The position numbers and the translations under genes were made by a program. Under the pieces are notes generated by a model, which was not told where the DNA came from, made no database searches, and saw nothing but the letters and a program-made list of their open reading frames with translations. A stretch of DNA of 64,000 bases from Francisella salimarina. Lineage in GTDB: Bacteria; Pseudomonadota; Gammaproteobacteria; Francisellales; Francisellaceae. Shown here in pieces: positions 37,550 through 47,247 of the stretch (the first letter of the stretch is position 1; each line of letters opens with the position of its first letter). The stretch covers positions 248,001 through 312,000 of the forward strand of contig NZ_VOJA01000001.1 in assembly GCF_007923265.1 (NCBI RefSeq). The letters run 5' to 3'.

Positions 37550-38899
37550 TTATTTTCTAAACTTATACAAAAACCATCCTACAAATATAAAAATCATTGG
37601 CCCTAAAATTAGTTCTGATTCATATATTGCAATCTCATAAGCATCATTCATATCGCTTGGTGGTTGAAAGCTAAATATTATACCTAATGATGTCGATACA
37701 AAAACTAGTACTGCAAACAGATATTTTATCTTATGATTCATAAGCTTGATATAAGCGATTACAAGATATAAATAAGGGATAAAATAAAGTACAGTAGCCA
37801 TAAGGATCAAGATTTGATACATCGCATCAACTGACGGCAACAAGTTTGTAAGTACGACTATAAAGGTGACCAACACTCCCATAAATATCAAAGCATTTCT
37901 TGGAGAATCGTGCTTGTTAGTTTTATGCAACCAGTCCGGCAAAATTCCTTTAGGAGTACATTTAAAAAACATAATAACAGGTGCTAATAACCAAATACTA
38001 ACTGCGGCAAATTCAGCAAATGTTAATAAAAATGCCATGAGTTTAGGAAACCATGCCCAATGAAATTGATGACCTATAATCTCAAATGCAGTCATCAAAC
38101 CAGATGCTTTACCGATATCATCAGGTGATGCTACCAGATTCAGAGCTACGGTACCTAGTATATATAGTCCAAGTAATATAAAAGCAGATAAAATCAAGCC
38201 ATAATAGAGGTTTTTCTTAGCATCTCTAACAGAGTTGGCAAAAGTAGGAATTATCTCGATACCCGCCATAGCAAACATAATAATAGTCAAAGTAGAAAGA
38301 TTGTCCCACGAACTACCATGAGGAGCTATATTAGCCATAGAAAAATCAGTAGCACTATGCCCTACGGCTATATATGCTGCCACCCCTAAAATGATTATCA
38401 CAATAGCAGGTATAAATGAGCCTAAAATACCTCCAATATCTACTAGATATTTATTTGCCCTTAGACCATAAAAGCTAATTACCGTAATCAACCAAAAAGC
38501 TATTAATACCACCACAGTAATATAATAATGATTCTCGACTAACTCAGGCTTACCGATGAAGTAAGCAAAATTTGTAGCCAAGAATATTAGAACTGCTGGA
38601 TAGTAAAATATTGTATTAATCCAGTAAAGCCATGCAACCATAAAGCCTGATTTTTCACCCAAAGCTCTAGTAGTCCAAGCATACATACCGCCCTCATCCG
38701 GATACTTACGTGACAACTGAGTAGCTATAACAACCAATGGTAGGAAAAATACCAAAGCTCCAAGTACCCAAAAGAATATTGCAGATGCCCCCAAGCCTGC
38801 GGCAACAGGTATCCAACGAATACCAAAGTTAGCAGTGACTGCCATTATAGTGACATCTTTTAATCCAAGAACTTTATTATCTGTTGAGATTGAACCCAT
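37550..38899 (-). CDS. APC-family amino acid permease
   Basis: A 449-residue inner-membrane transporter with about 12 helices. It has the APC opening with NFGIRWIPVAAGLG and the motif SRKYPDEGGMYAWTTRALG, the loop that precedes the substrate site in the GadC/YjeM-like branch. It is a relative of the permease at 26626-28029. Substrate cannot be assigned; glutamate/GABA-type exchange is one possibility. Monocistronic by appearance; it lies about 190 bp downstream of groEL. Confidence 0.8.
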   Translation of the reverse strand: MGSISTDNKVLGLKDVTIMAVTANFGIRWIPVAAGLGASAIFFWVLGALVFFLPLVVIATQLSRKYPDEGGMYAWTTRALGEKSGFMVAWLYWINTIFYYPAVLIFLATNFAYFIGKPELVENHYYITVVVLIAFWLITVISFYGLRANKYLVDIGGILGSFIPAIVIIILGVAAYIAVGHSATDFSMANIAPHGSSWDNLSTLTIIMFAMAGIEIIPTFANSVRDAKKNLYYGLILSAFILLGLYILGTVALNLVASPDDIGKASGLMTAFEIIGHQFHWAWFPKLMAFLLTFAEFAAVSIWLLAPVIMFFKCTPKGILPDWLHKTNKHDSPRNALIFMGVLVTFIVVLTNLLPSVDAMYQILILMATVLYFIPYLYLVIAYIKLMNHKIKYLFAVLVFVSTSLGIIFSFQPPSDMNDAYEIAIYESELILGPMIFIFVGWFLYKFRK

Positions 38900-39042
38900 A
38901 AAATATATTACTCGTTAATAATTCATAGAATGATTATATACATCATAATTAAGAATAAATATTCTAGAAGCTTATTTTTTTAATGATGAATTTAATTTTT
39001 AGATAAAAGATATATGAGAATTTGAAATGTAGTCTTTAGATG

Positions 39043-39081
39043 ATATCCAAAACATATCTAACAAGAGATACTTTTGGATAT
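39043..39081 (-). terminator. Hairpin just after groEL
   Basis: ATATCCAAAA and TTTTGGATAT pair exactly (39043-39052 with 39072-39081), and inner pairing (TATCT with AGATA) lengthens the stem. It begins 10 nt after the groEL stop on the minus strand. There is no T-run, so it may be a terminator without one or a 3' stabiliser. Confidence 0.5.
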
Positions 39082-39091
39082 TAAGACTTTA

Positions 39092-41055
<1,964 letters not shown>

Positions 41056-41122
41056 AACAATCTTACTCCTTTGTTAATTATTGCTATTTTGTGTTTTCAA
41101 AAATTTTTTAATTTTTGTGCAG

Positions 41123-41145
41123 CTTAGAAATTTTCCTATTCTAAG
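41123..41145 (-). repeat. Inverted repeat in the groES leader
   Basis: CTTAGAA (41123-41129) and TTCTAAG (41139-41145) with a 9-nt spacer, read from either strand. It falls inside the predicted leader, starting about 10 nt after the expected transcript start. The 9-nt spacer recalls CIRCE, but the arms are 7 bp and do not match its sequence. Confidence 0.45.
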
Positions 41146-41160
41146 TTCTTGCATGACTAG

Positions 41161-41188
41161 ATATTGAGCCAAAAAAGTCATTTTCAAG
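41161..41188 (-). promoter_or_regulatory. RpoH (heat-shock) promoter of groESL
   Basis: On the minus strand CTTGAAA (41188-41182) is an exact sigma-32 -35 box, followed after 13 bp by CTCAATAT (41168-41161), which resembles CCCCATnT with two changes. Predicted start near 41155. Confidence 0.6.
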
Positions 41189-41246
41189 ATTTTTTTGTAT
41201 TTTTTTTGTTAGAATCTCCTTGATAAAAATCAAATACACCAAAAAG

Positions 41247-42131
41247 ATGAAGAAAATAGTACTGGCCATATTCCTTATTACTATTACAACAAGTATTTTT
41301 GCTTTAGATATCCAAAGTAAAGAAATAATGATAAACAAAAATAAGGTTCATTATTATCAAGTTAACAATTCCAAGAGCAACTTAAATCTTATTATGTTAA
41401 CTGGTATTGGTACTACTGCTAACTTTTGGCCAAAAGATTTTATAGATATACTCTCGCAAAAGTATAACTTATATATTCTTGATTATCGTGGTGTAAATAC
41501 AAGTCAAGATAATTCAAATGTAAACTATTCCATCTATGATCTAGCAAATGATACTAACTCCTTCATCAAGAAACTAAATTTGAAAAATACGTATCTATTA
41601 GGTTGGTCAATGGGAACTACAATTGCCCTACAAACAGCTTTTGATAAAAATAAATCATTTAAAAAAATCTTTTTAATATCTCCACCTTTGCCAACAAATG
41701 CTAATGACAACTCTACAAAGTTTAAAAAAACTCCTAAATTCAATAGTAATGACGATATCTATAATTATGTATTTAACAATAATTTATATAAATACTCTCC
41801 TAAAGATCTAACCACTGAAAAATCTAGATTCATAAACTCTGATATAAGCACTTTATTTCCTACTCCAGAAGTTTATGCGAAACAGAAAATAGCTCGAAAC
41901 GAATGGGTTTCAAATAAGGATGCTATTAATAATTTTGTTAATATTGATATACCTACTGTAATATTCTTATCAAATAATGATCAAATAGAGCATATTGATA
42001 GTATTCAAAAAACCATATCTTTAGTAAAAAATAAATCTATAGTAAGTACAATTTATCTAAATAAATCCGGACATGCTATTGATTGGGATCAATCTCTCAA
42101 ATTAGCAAATATCATAAATAACTTAGCATAA
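41247..42131 (+). CDS. Exported alpha/beta hydrolase
   Basis: A 294-residue protein with a signal peptide (MKKIVLAIFLITITTSIFA, about 1-19). I use the ATG at 41247, since the reading from a TTG at 41220 only adds nine residues before the signal. The fold is alpha/beta hydrolase: nucleophile elbow GWSMG with Ser121, acid near SNNDQIEH, and His in KSGHAIDWD close to the end. The oxyanion strand is LTGIGTTANFW. Its natural ester or amide substrate is not known. It is divergent from groESL; the PACE-type gene follows after 40 nt. Confidence 0.8.
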   Translation: MKKIVLAIFLITITTSIFALDIQSKEIMINKNKVHYYQVNNSKSNLNLIMLTGIGTTANFWPKDFIDILSQKYNLYILDYRGVNTSQDNSNVNYSIYDLANDTNSFIKKLNLKNTYLLGWSMGTTIALQTAFDKNKSFKKIFLISPPLPTNANDNSTKFKKTPKFNSNDDIYNYVFNNNLYKYSPKDLTTEKSRFINSDISTLFPTPEVYAKQKIARNEWVSNKDAINNFVNIDIPTVIFLSNNDQIEHIDSIQKTISLVKNKSIVSTIYLNKSGHAIDWDQSLKLANIINNLA

Positions 42132-42171
42132 TTAAATATATAGTATTAACAACAAAACATGAGGTATAACT

Positions 42172-42606
42172 TTGAACAATAAAAGTATGAGCTTCACTGC
42201 CCGTTTAGTTCACACAATAGGCTTTGAATTTTTTGGAATAGTGATTTTCACCCCATTTGCCATGTTTGTCCTACACAAAGATATGTTTCATATCGCAGGA
42301 CTAGCTATCATAGTATCAATAATAGCCATGCTATGGAATCTTGTATATAACTATATTTTTGACATCGTCGAGAATAAAACAGGCGGGTGTCGCTCAAAAA
42401 GAGGAGTTATTATAAGAGTGTTGCATGCCATTCTCTTTGAAGCTGGTCTTTTAATTGTTACTATCCCTCTTGTTGCATATATGCTAGATATGGGGCTAAT
42501 AGAAGCAGTTATTGTTGATATTGGCTTTGTTATTTTTTATCTTGTATATGCTTTTGTGTATAATTATATTTTCGATAAGATTTACTTCGGTTTTATACAT
42601 AATTAG
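42172..42606 (+). CDS. PACE-family membrane protein (possible multidrug or polyamine exporter)
   Basis: A 144-residue membrane protein made of two repeats, each with two helices. The first has FTARLVHTIGFEFFGIVIFTPF and the second has RVLHAILFEAGLLIVTIPLVAY. Both share the R-x-x-H-x-x-x-F-E pattern of the PACE (AceI) family, and each repeat ends YNYIFD. PACE proteins export polyamines and biocides such as chlorhexidine. The start is a TTG at 42172 with GAGG 7 nt upstream; the ATG five codons later has no such site. The tRNA gene follows within 6 nt. Confidence 0.8.
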   Translation: MNNKSMSFTARLVHTIGFEFFGIVIFTPFAMFVLHKDMFHIAGLAIIVSIIAMLWNLVYNYIFDIVENKTGGCRSKRGVIIRVLHAILFEAGLLIVTIPLVAYMLDMGLIEAVIVDIGFVIFYLVYAFVYNYIFDKIYFGFIHN

Positions 42607-42611
42607 ATATA

Positions 42612-42687
42612 GCACCCATAGCTTAACTGGATAGAGCGTCGCCCTCCGGAGGCGAATGCGGGGGTTCGAGTCCCTCTGGGTGTGCCA
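42612..42687 (+). tRNA. tRNA-Arg(CCG)
   Basis: A standard cloverleaf. The acceptor stem pairs GCACCCA with TGGGTGT (one G-U). The anticodon stem TCGCC/GGCGA holds the loop CTCCGGA with anticodon CCG at 42646-42648, which reads CGG arginine codons. The T-arm has GGTTCGAGTCC. The encoded CCA tail is at 42685-42687. Confidence 0.95.
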
Positions 42688-42875
42688 AATCAGGACAACA
42701 ATTTGAGTTATACATTACACAATCCTACTTAAAACATATATTACTACTAAAATTTCAGCACAAATAATAATTACTACTCTTATAAAAACTTTTGAGATGG
42801 AAATAGTGGTAGCACCTAAGTAATAATCAAAAAATATTGAAAAAAAATGGGATATGAATTACAATTCACCGATAC

Positions 42876-42890
42876 TGATAATAATTATCA
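42876..42890 (+). promoter_or_regulatory. Fur box upstream of feoAB
   Basis: TGATAATAATTATCA is a perfect 7-1-7 inverted repeat, the core of the Fur operator. It ends 16 bp before the feoA ATG, so bound Fur would block the promoter or early transcription when iron is plentiful. Confidence 0.8.
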
Positions 42891-42906
42891 TTTATGGAAT
42901 AGGTAA

Positions 42907-43137
42907 ATGTCAAAATATAAGACTAATACTAAATATTTAATCAAAGGGTACCTCCAGAGCTGTCCAGTCGCCTATAAAAACAGACTTTTATCCTTAGGTT
43001 TATTACCTGGTAAAACTCTAGAAATAAAACGTAAAGCTATTTTTGGTGGTCCATGCCAAGTCAGTGTAAGAAATGCTGATATTTCCATACGTGTAAAAGA
43101 ACTAGACCTATTAGATCTAGAGGAGATCAAATCATGA
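42907..43137 (+). CDS. feoA: Ferrous iron transport accessory protein FeoA
   Basis: A 76-residue cytoplasmic SH3-like protein needed for FeoB-mediated Fe(II) uptake. It has the small-domain pattern YLQSCPVAYKNRLLSLGLLPGKTLEI and ends in VKELDLLDL. The ATG follows AGGT a few nt upstream. Its stop overlaps the feoB start by 4 nt (ATGA), so the two are coupled. A Fur box lies just before it. Confidence 0.9.
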   Translation: MSKYKTNTKYLIKGYLQSCPVAYKNRLLSLGLLPGKTLEIKRKAIFGGPCQVSVRNADISIRVKELDLLDLEEIKS

Positions 43138-45371
43138 GATATGCCTTAGTTGGTAATCCAAACTGTGGTAAAACAACAATCTTCAATGTACTGACAGGAC
43201 TTAATCAAAAGGTAGGTAACTGGTCTGGCGTTACAGTAGATAAAAAAGTTGGTTATTTTAAAGTTGATGATCAACAAGTTGAAATAGTTGATATACCCGG
43301 TATATACAGCCTATCAGCATCCGATAGTAGCTCTATTGATGAACAAATAGCTTTCAACTATGTTATACAAGAGAAACCGGATGCAATAATAAATGTTTTA
43401 GATGCATCTAATCTTGAAAGAAGTATGTATCTAACCATACAACTACTAGAGCTAAATGTTCCAATAATACTAGCTGTAAACATGGTAGATGTCGCTAATA
43501 AAAGTGGAACTATAATTGATTTTGACAAATTATCTAAACTCTTGGGAATAAATGTTTTTCCAGTAATTGGTTCAAAAGGTGTTGGAATAAATGAACTTAA
43601 AAACGCTCTCACTAAACCACAGTCGGCCTCACACTATGACTTAAAATCTCACTATCCTAAAGAGATATTGAGATTAGATAATCAACTTCAAGAACTACGT
43701 CAATCAGATACAGCAAACTTATGGCTAGCTGGAGAGCTTTATGAGGGTCGAACTATCCAACTTGAACAGGATAATCAAGATATTGATATTGAAGCACTAC
43801 TTTCAGAGCACTCAGAATTAATAGCTAAATCTGGACACAAAATACCAGAAACTCGCTATGGCATAGTAGATGATATCCTTAAAAACACGGTTAGCTATAC
43901 AGCTTCAAAATCCAGTAGAAGCATAACACAAGTATTGGACTCTGTATGTATGAACCGTTTTTTAGGGATACCTGTGTTCCTAATGATGATGTACCTAATG
44001 TTCTTTTTCTCAATAACATTTGGTTCTGCAGTACAGCCTTTGTTTGATGATTTTACAGCTTCAGTATTTATTGATGGTGTTGCATATTACTCGAATATGA
44101 TTGGTCTACCTGAACAATTGACTATGATATTATCCCAAGGCTTTGGTACAGGTATTAACACAGTACTTGCATTCATCCCTCAAATTGGCTTCCTATTTAT
44201 ATTCTTATCTCTACTTGAAGACTCTGGATATATGTCAAGAGCTGCTTTTGTCATTGATAGATTTATGCAATCTATAGGACTTTCTGGTAAAGCTTTTGTA
44301 CCTATGATTGTTGGCTTTGGATGCAATGTTGCTTCAATTATGGCCTCAAGAACTCTAGAAACTCGAGAAGATCGTTTAATGACAATCATGATGTCACCAT
44401 TTATGTCATGTGGCGCTAGACTTGCTATCTTCTCAGTATTTGCAACAGCATTTTTTCCTGACCACGGTGCTTCAGTAATATTTTTACTTTATTTACTAGG
44501 AATTATTGCAGCAATTTTGACAGGATATGTTATTAAATTTACATTCCTAAAAAATGAAGCAACTCCTTTTGTATTAGATATACCAAAATATCACTTACCT
44601 CACTTTAGTACAATTATGCTCTACAGTTGGAATCGTCTAAAATCATTCCTACTTAAAGCAGGTAAAGTTATAGTACCAATAGCAGTTATCATCGGAAGCC
44701 TAAATAGCATCAATGTAACTAAAAACGAATCTGCTCTTAGCTATGCAGGTAAAGAGATAACTCCAATATTTGCACCTATGGGAGTTAATAATGATAACTG
44801 GCAAGCTACTGTTGGTTTAATGACTGGGGTGCTTGCAAAAGAGGTTGTTGTAGGTACTTTAAATACTCTTTATACACAAGATGATAGTCAGGGTATTCCA
44901 GATAGTTACAGTATTACAGATAACTTTAAAGACGCTATATATAGTACTTGGGATAACCTTTTCAATATGGATCTTAACCCAATCACAAGTAACGAGGCAG
45001 ATGCTAATATGAGTAGCTCTGCTATGGGTAATATGACAAGTAAATTTAGTTCTGGGCTAGCTGCATTTTCATATTTACTATTCGTACTATTATATATACC
45101 TTGTATATCTGTAATTGGTGCCACAGTTAGAGAATCTACCAGAGGATGGGCTATTTTATCTATTATATGGAGCTCGGCAATGGCATATACTTCTGCAGTT
45201 GTAGTATATCAGCTAGGCAATATACTTAATACACCAGTTAAATCTATCGTGTATACAGCAATTGCCATAGTTGGGTTAGGTATTGTAATTGCCATAATGA
45301 GATATTTATCAACCAGAATCAAATTTGTAGCAAACTTAACTGGCTGCTCAAGTTGTCAGGTCAGAAAATAA
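43134..45371 (+). CDS. feoB: Ferrous iron transport protein FeoB
   Basis: The inner-membrane Fe(II) transporter, 745 residues. The N-terminal G-domain has G1 GNPNCGKTT at about 7-15, G3 DIPG, and G4 NMVD. A helical switch domain follows, then two Gate regions with conserved cysteines (GFGCNVASIMASRTLETREDRLM and PFMSCGARLAIF). A C-terminal CSSCQ gives a short Cys-rich tail. The FeoC gene is not adjacent. Expression should be induced by iron starvation through the Fur box upstream of feoA. Confidence 0.97.
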   Translation: MRYALVGNPNCGKTTIFNVLTGLNQKVGNWSGVTVDKKVGYFKVDDQQVEIVDIPGIYSLSASDSSSIDEQIAFNYVIQEKPDAIINVLDASNLERSMYLTIQLLELNVPIILAVNMVDVANKSGTIIDFDKLSKLLGINVFPVIGSKGVGINELKNALTKPQSASHYDLKSHYPKEILRLDNQLQELRQSDTANLWLAGELYEGRTIQLEQDNQDIDIEALLSEHSELIAKSGHKIPETRYGIVDDILKNTVSYTASKSSRSITQVLDSVCMNRFLGIPVFLMMMYLMFFFSITFGSAVQPLFDDFTASVFIDGVAYYSNMIGLPEQLTMILSQGFGTGINTVLAFIPQIGFLFIFLSLLEDSGYMSRAAFVIDRFMQSIGLSGKAFVPMIVGFGCNVASIMASRTLETREDRLMTIMMSPFMSCGARLAIFSVFATAFFPDHGASVIFLLYLLGIIAAILTGYVIKFTFLKNEATPFVLDIPKYHLPHFSTIMLYSWNRLKSFLLKAGKVIVPIAVIIGSLNSINVTKNESALSYAGKEITPIFAPMGVNNDNWQATVGLMTGVLAKEVVVGTLNTLYTQDDSQGIPDSYSITDNFKDAIYSTWDNLFNMDLNPITSNEADANMSSSAMGNMTSKFSSGLAAFSYLLFVLLYIPCISVIGATVRESTRGWAILSIIWSSAMAYTSAVVVYQLGNILNTPVKSIVYTAIAIVGLGIVIAIMRYLSTRIKFVANLTGCSSCQVRK

Positions 45372-45399
45372 AAATATCTCATCCTTCTCAGTATTTATC

Positions 45400-45429
45400 T
45401 TGTACATAAACTATGACTAAAATGTACAA
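45400..45429. promoter_or_regulatory. Spaced inverted repeat before the halogenase-like gene
   Basis: TTGTACAT (45400-45407) and ATGTACAA (45422-45429) are exact inverted copies 22 bp apart centre to centre, about two helical turns. Each half contains the palindrome TGTACA. It lies 65 bp before the chosen start codon of the halogenase-like gene, so an operator for a dimeric regulator is plausible. Confidence 0.5.
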
Positions 45430-45493
45430 TGAAAGTATCTAATAATAATCAATAGTGCTAAAATTCAGATGTAAATCTAAGTTTAAGGCTTGC

Positions 45494-46729
45494 ATGCTCA
45501 ATAATAATTTGAAGGCTACGGTTGCAATAATTGGCGCTGGTCCATCCGGCTCGGTTGCAGCAGCAATACTAGTCAAAAAAGGTTATGATGTAATTATCAT
45601 TGAAAGACAAATATTCCCAAGATTTTCAATAGGTGAAAGTCTCTTACCTCAATCAATGCAGTATTTTGAAGAAGCTGATATGCTTGATGTAATTAAACAA
45701 CAAGCAATATTTCAGCATAAAAATGGAGCTGCTTTTAATAATAATATTGACTCTATTTCTATAGATTTTAATCAAAAGTTCACCGCTGGTTATGGTGATA
45801 CTTTTCAGGTTAAACGAGGGATCTTCGACAAAGCTTTGGCTGATAAGGCTCAAGGTCTAGGTGCAAAAATATTTTATAATACTGAAGTTATCCATGTAGC
45901 TGAAGAGAGAGATAGTATCACTCTGACTGTCAGAAATCTTGAAACTCAAAAACAGTATAAATTAGAAGCTAATTTTGTACTTGACGCTAGTGGTTTTGGG
46001 AGAGTGCTACCAAAATTACTTAATCTTGAGAAACCTTCTAGCTTTCCAATGCGACAATCATATTTTTGTCATATAGAGGATAATATTGTTGCTGGAAGTT
46101 TTGATCGCGATAAAATTCTTATAAGCGTTCATCCAGAACATAGAGATATTTGGTACTGGCTAATACCTTTTGCTGATGGAACATCATCCATTGGAGTAGT
46201 TGCAAAGCCAGAGAACTTCATTGATAACAATACCAATATGCAGAATCTAGATTGCTTTATAAAGCAAATGCCATATTTAGCAAACTTAACATCTGCCTCA
46301 ATACTTAGATCTGATGTTCAAACTATCAAAGGTTACTCATCAAATGTTTCTAAACTTTATGGCGAAAGATTTGCATTGCTTGGTAATGCCGCTGAATTTT
46401 TAGACCCTGTATTTTCATCAGGTATAACCATTGCTGTTAAATCAGCATCCTTAGCAGCAAATGCTCTTGATAGACATCTAAGGGGTATAGATGTAGATTG
46501 GCAAAAAGAATTTGTTGATGAGTTATATATAGGTATAAATACTTTTAGAGAATTTGTTAGCGCTTGGTATGAAGGTAGCTTGCAGGATATAATATTTCAT
46601 AAAAATAGCACCAAAAACATAAAAGAACAAATCGTATCAATCTTAGCGGGATATGCTTGGGATAAAAATAACCCCTTTGTGAGAAATCCTAGACAAGGAA
46701 TTAAAGCATTATCAAGGTTATGCTGTTAA
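45494..46729 (+). CDS. Flavin-dependent halogenase-like monooxygenase
   Basis: A 411-residue FAD enzyme of the tryptophan-halogenase family. The FAD loop is GAGPSG at 14-19. Other marks of the phenolic/carrier-protein-bound halogenase group are IGESLLP at 46-52, Lys76 in QHKNGAAF (aligned by eye with the catalytic Lys79 of PrnA/RebH), WYWLIP at 220-225 (the WxWxIP motif) and FLDPVFSSG near 302-310. The start is the ATG at 45494, with AAGG 5 nt upstream; a GTG at 45455 has none. It would add chlorine or bromine to an aromatic ring if active. Related proteins in this group also act as plain oxidoreductases. It lies next to a polyene locus, convergent with a small secreted-protein gene. Confidence 0.75.
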   Translation: MLNNNLKATVAIIGAGPSGSVAAAILVKKGYDVIIIERQIFPRFSIGESLLPQSMQYFEEADMLDVIKQQAIFQHKNGAAFNNNIDSISIDFNQKFTAGYGDTFQVKRGIFDKALADKAQGLGAKIFYNTEVIHVAEERDSITLTVRNLETQKQYKLEANFVLDASGFGRVLPKLLNLEKPSSFPMRQSYFCHIEDNIVAGSFDRDKILISVHPEHRDIWYWLIPFADGTSSIGVVAKPENFIDNNTNMQNLDCFIKQMPYLANLTSASILRSDVQTIKGYSSNVSKLYGERFALLGNAAEFLDPVFSSGITIAVKSASLAANALDRHLRGIDVDWQKEFVDELYIGINTFREFVSAWYEGSLQDIIFHKNSTKNIKEQIVSILAGYAWDKNNPFVRNPRQGIKALSRLCC

Positions 46730-46733
46730 AATA

Positions 46734-47171
46734 CTATTTGATAACAACTCCTTTTAATGCAACTCCAGACATTAAGAGACCCTCGCCACAAACATAAGTA
46801 TCTTTACTTGATGTAGGATTATTTTTCCAGTTAGATTCGATATCTGCAATACCTTTGCCACCGGCAGCTTGTGATTGCTCTTTTAGATCAATTAATGCTG
46901 AATAAAAAGCCCAATTACAAGACTTCTGATAATTTTTAAAGACACCATTAGTCCTTTTGCTAGTATATATTGTTCCTTCAGCTGAATAATCAAATGGCTT
47001 AGAATCTTTACCAAAATAAAACTTAAAATCGCCAAGTTTATTTTTGACTTTTTCAGGCATTACTTCCATAGCATTCTTGATACTCACATCATGAATATCA
47101 TCCGAAGCATAAACAGATAAAGGTAAAACAAAACAGCCTGCAGCAACCAATGAAAGTAACATCTTTTTCAT
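46734..47171 (-). CDS. Small secreted protein of unknown function
   Basis: A 145-residue exported protein with a signal peptide (about 1-22, ending VYAS). It has three or four cysteines and resembles short gammaproteobacterial secreted proteins with the pattern SCNWAFYSALIDLKEQSQAAGG followed by a Cys-Gly pair and a GVALKGVVIK end. I do not know a function. It lies between the halogenase-like gene and the first polyene operon, so it may serve that locus. A 3-nt gap separates its end from the halogenase-like gene end. Confidence 0.65.
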   Translation of the reverse strand: MKKMLLSLVAAGCFVLPLSVYASDDIHDVSIKNAMEVMPEKVKNKLGDFKFYFGKDSKPFDYSAEGTIYTSKRTNGVFKNYQKSCNWAFYSALIDLKEQSQAAGGKGIADIESNWKNNPTSSKDTYVCGEGLLMSGVALKGVVIK

Positions 47172-47247
47172 ATTATGTATCCTATAACTTTTCAGAAAAT
47201 TGTGTTAAATATCATATCAATTTTGTGACTAAAGTATAATCTTTATT

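Noticed and set aside
41123-41145. CIRCE operator
   Set aside because: The 9-nt spacer matches but the arms (CTTAGAA) do not match TTAGCACTC, and an RpoH-type promoter is present.
45455-45493. GTG start of the halogenase-like gene
   Set aside because: No ribosome-binding site; the ATG at 45494 has AAGG at the right distance and starts just before the FAD strand.
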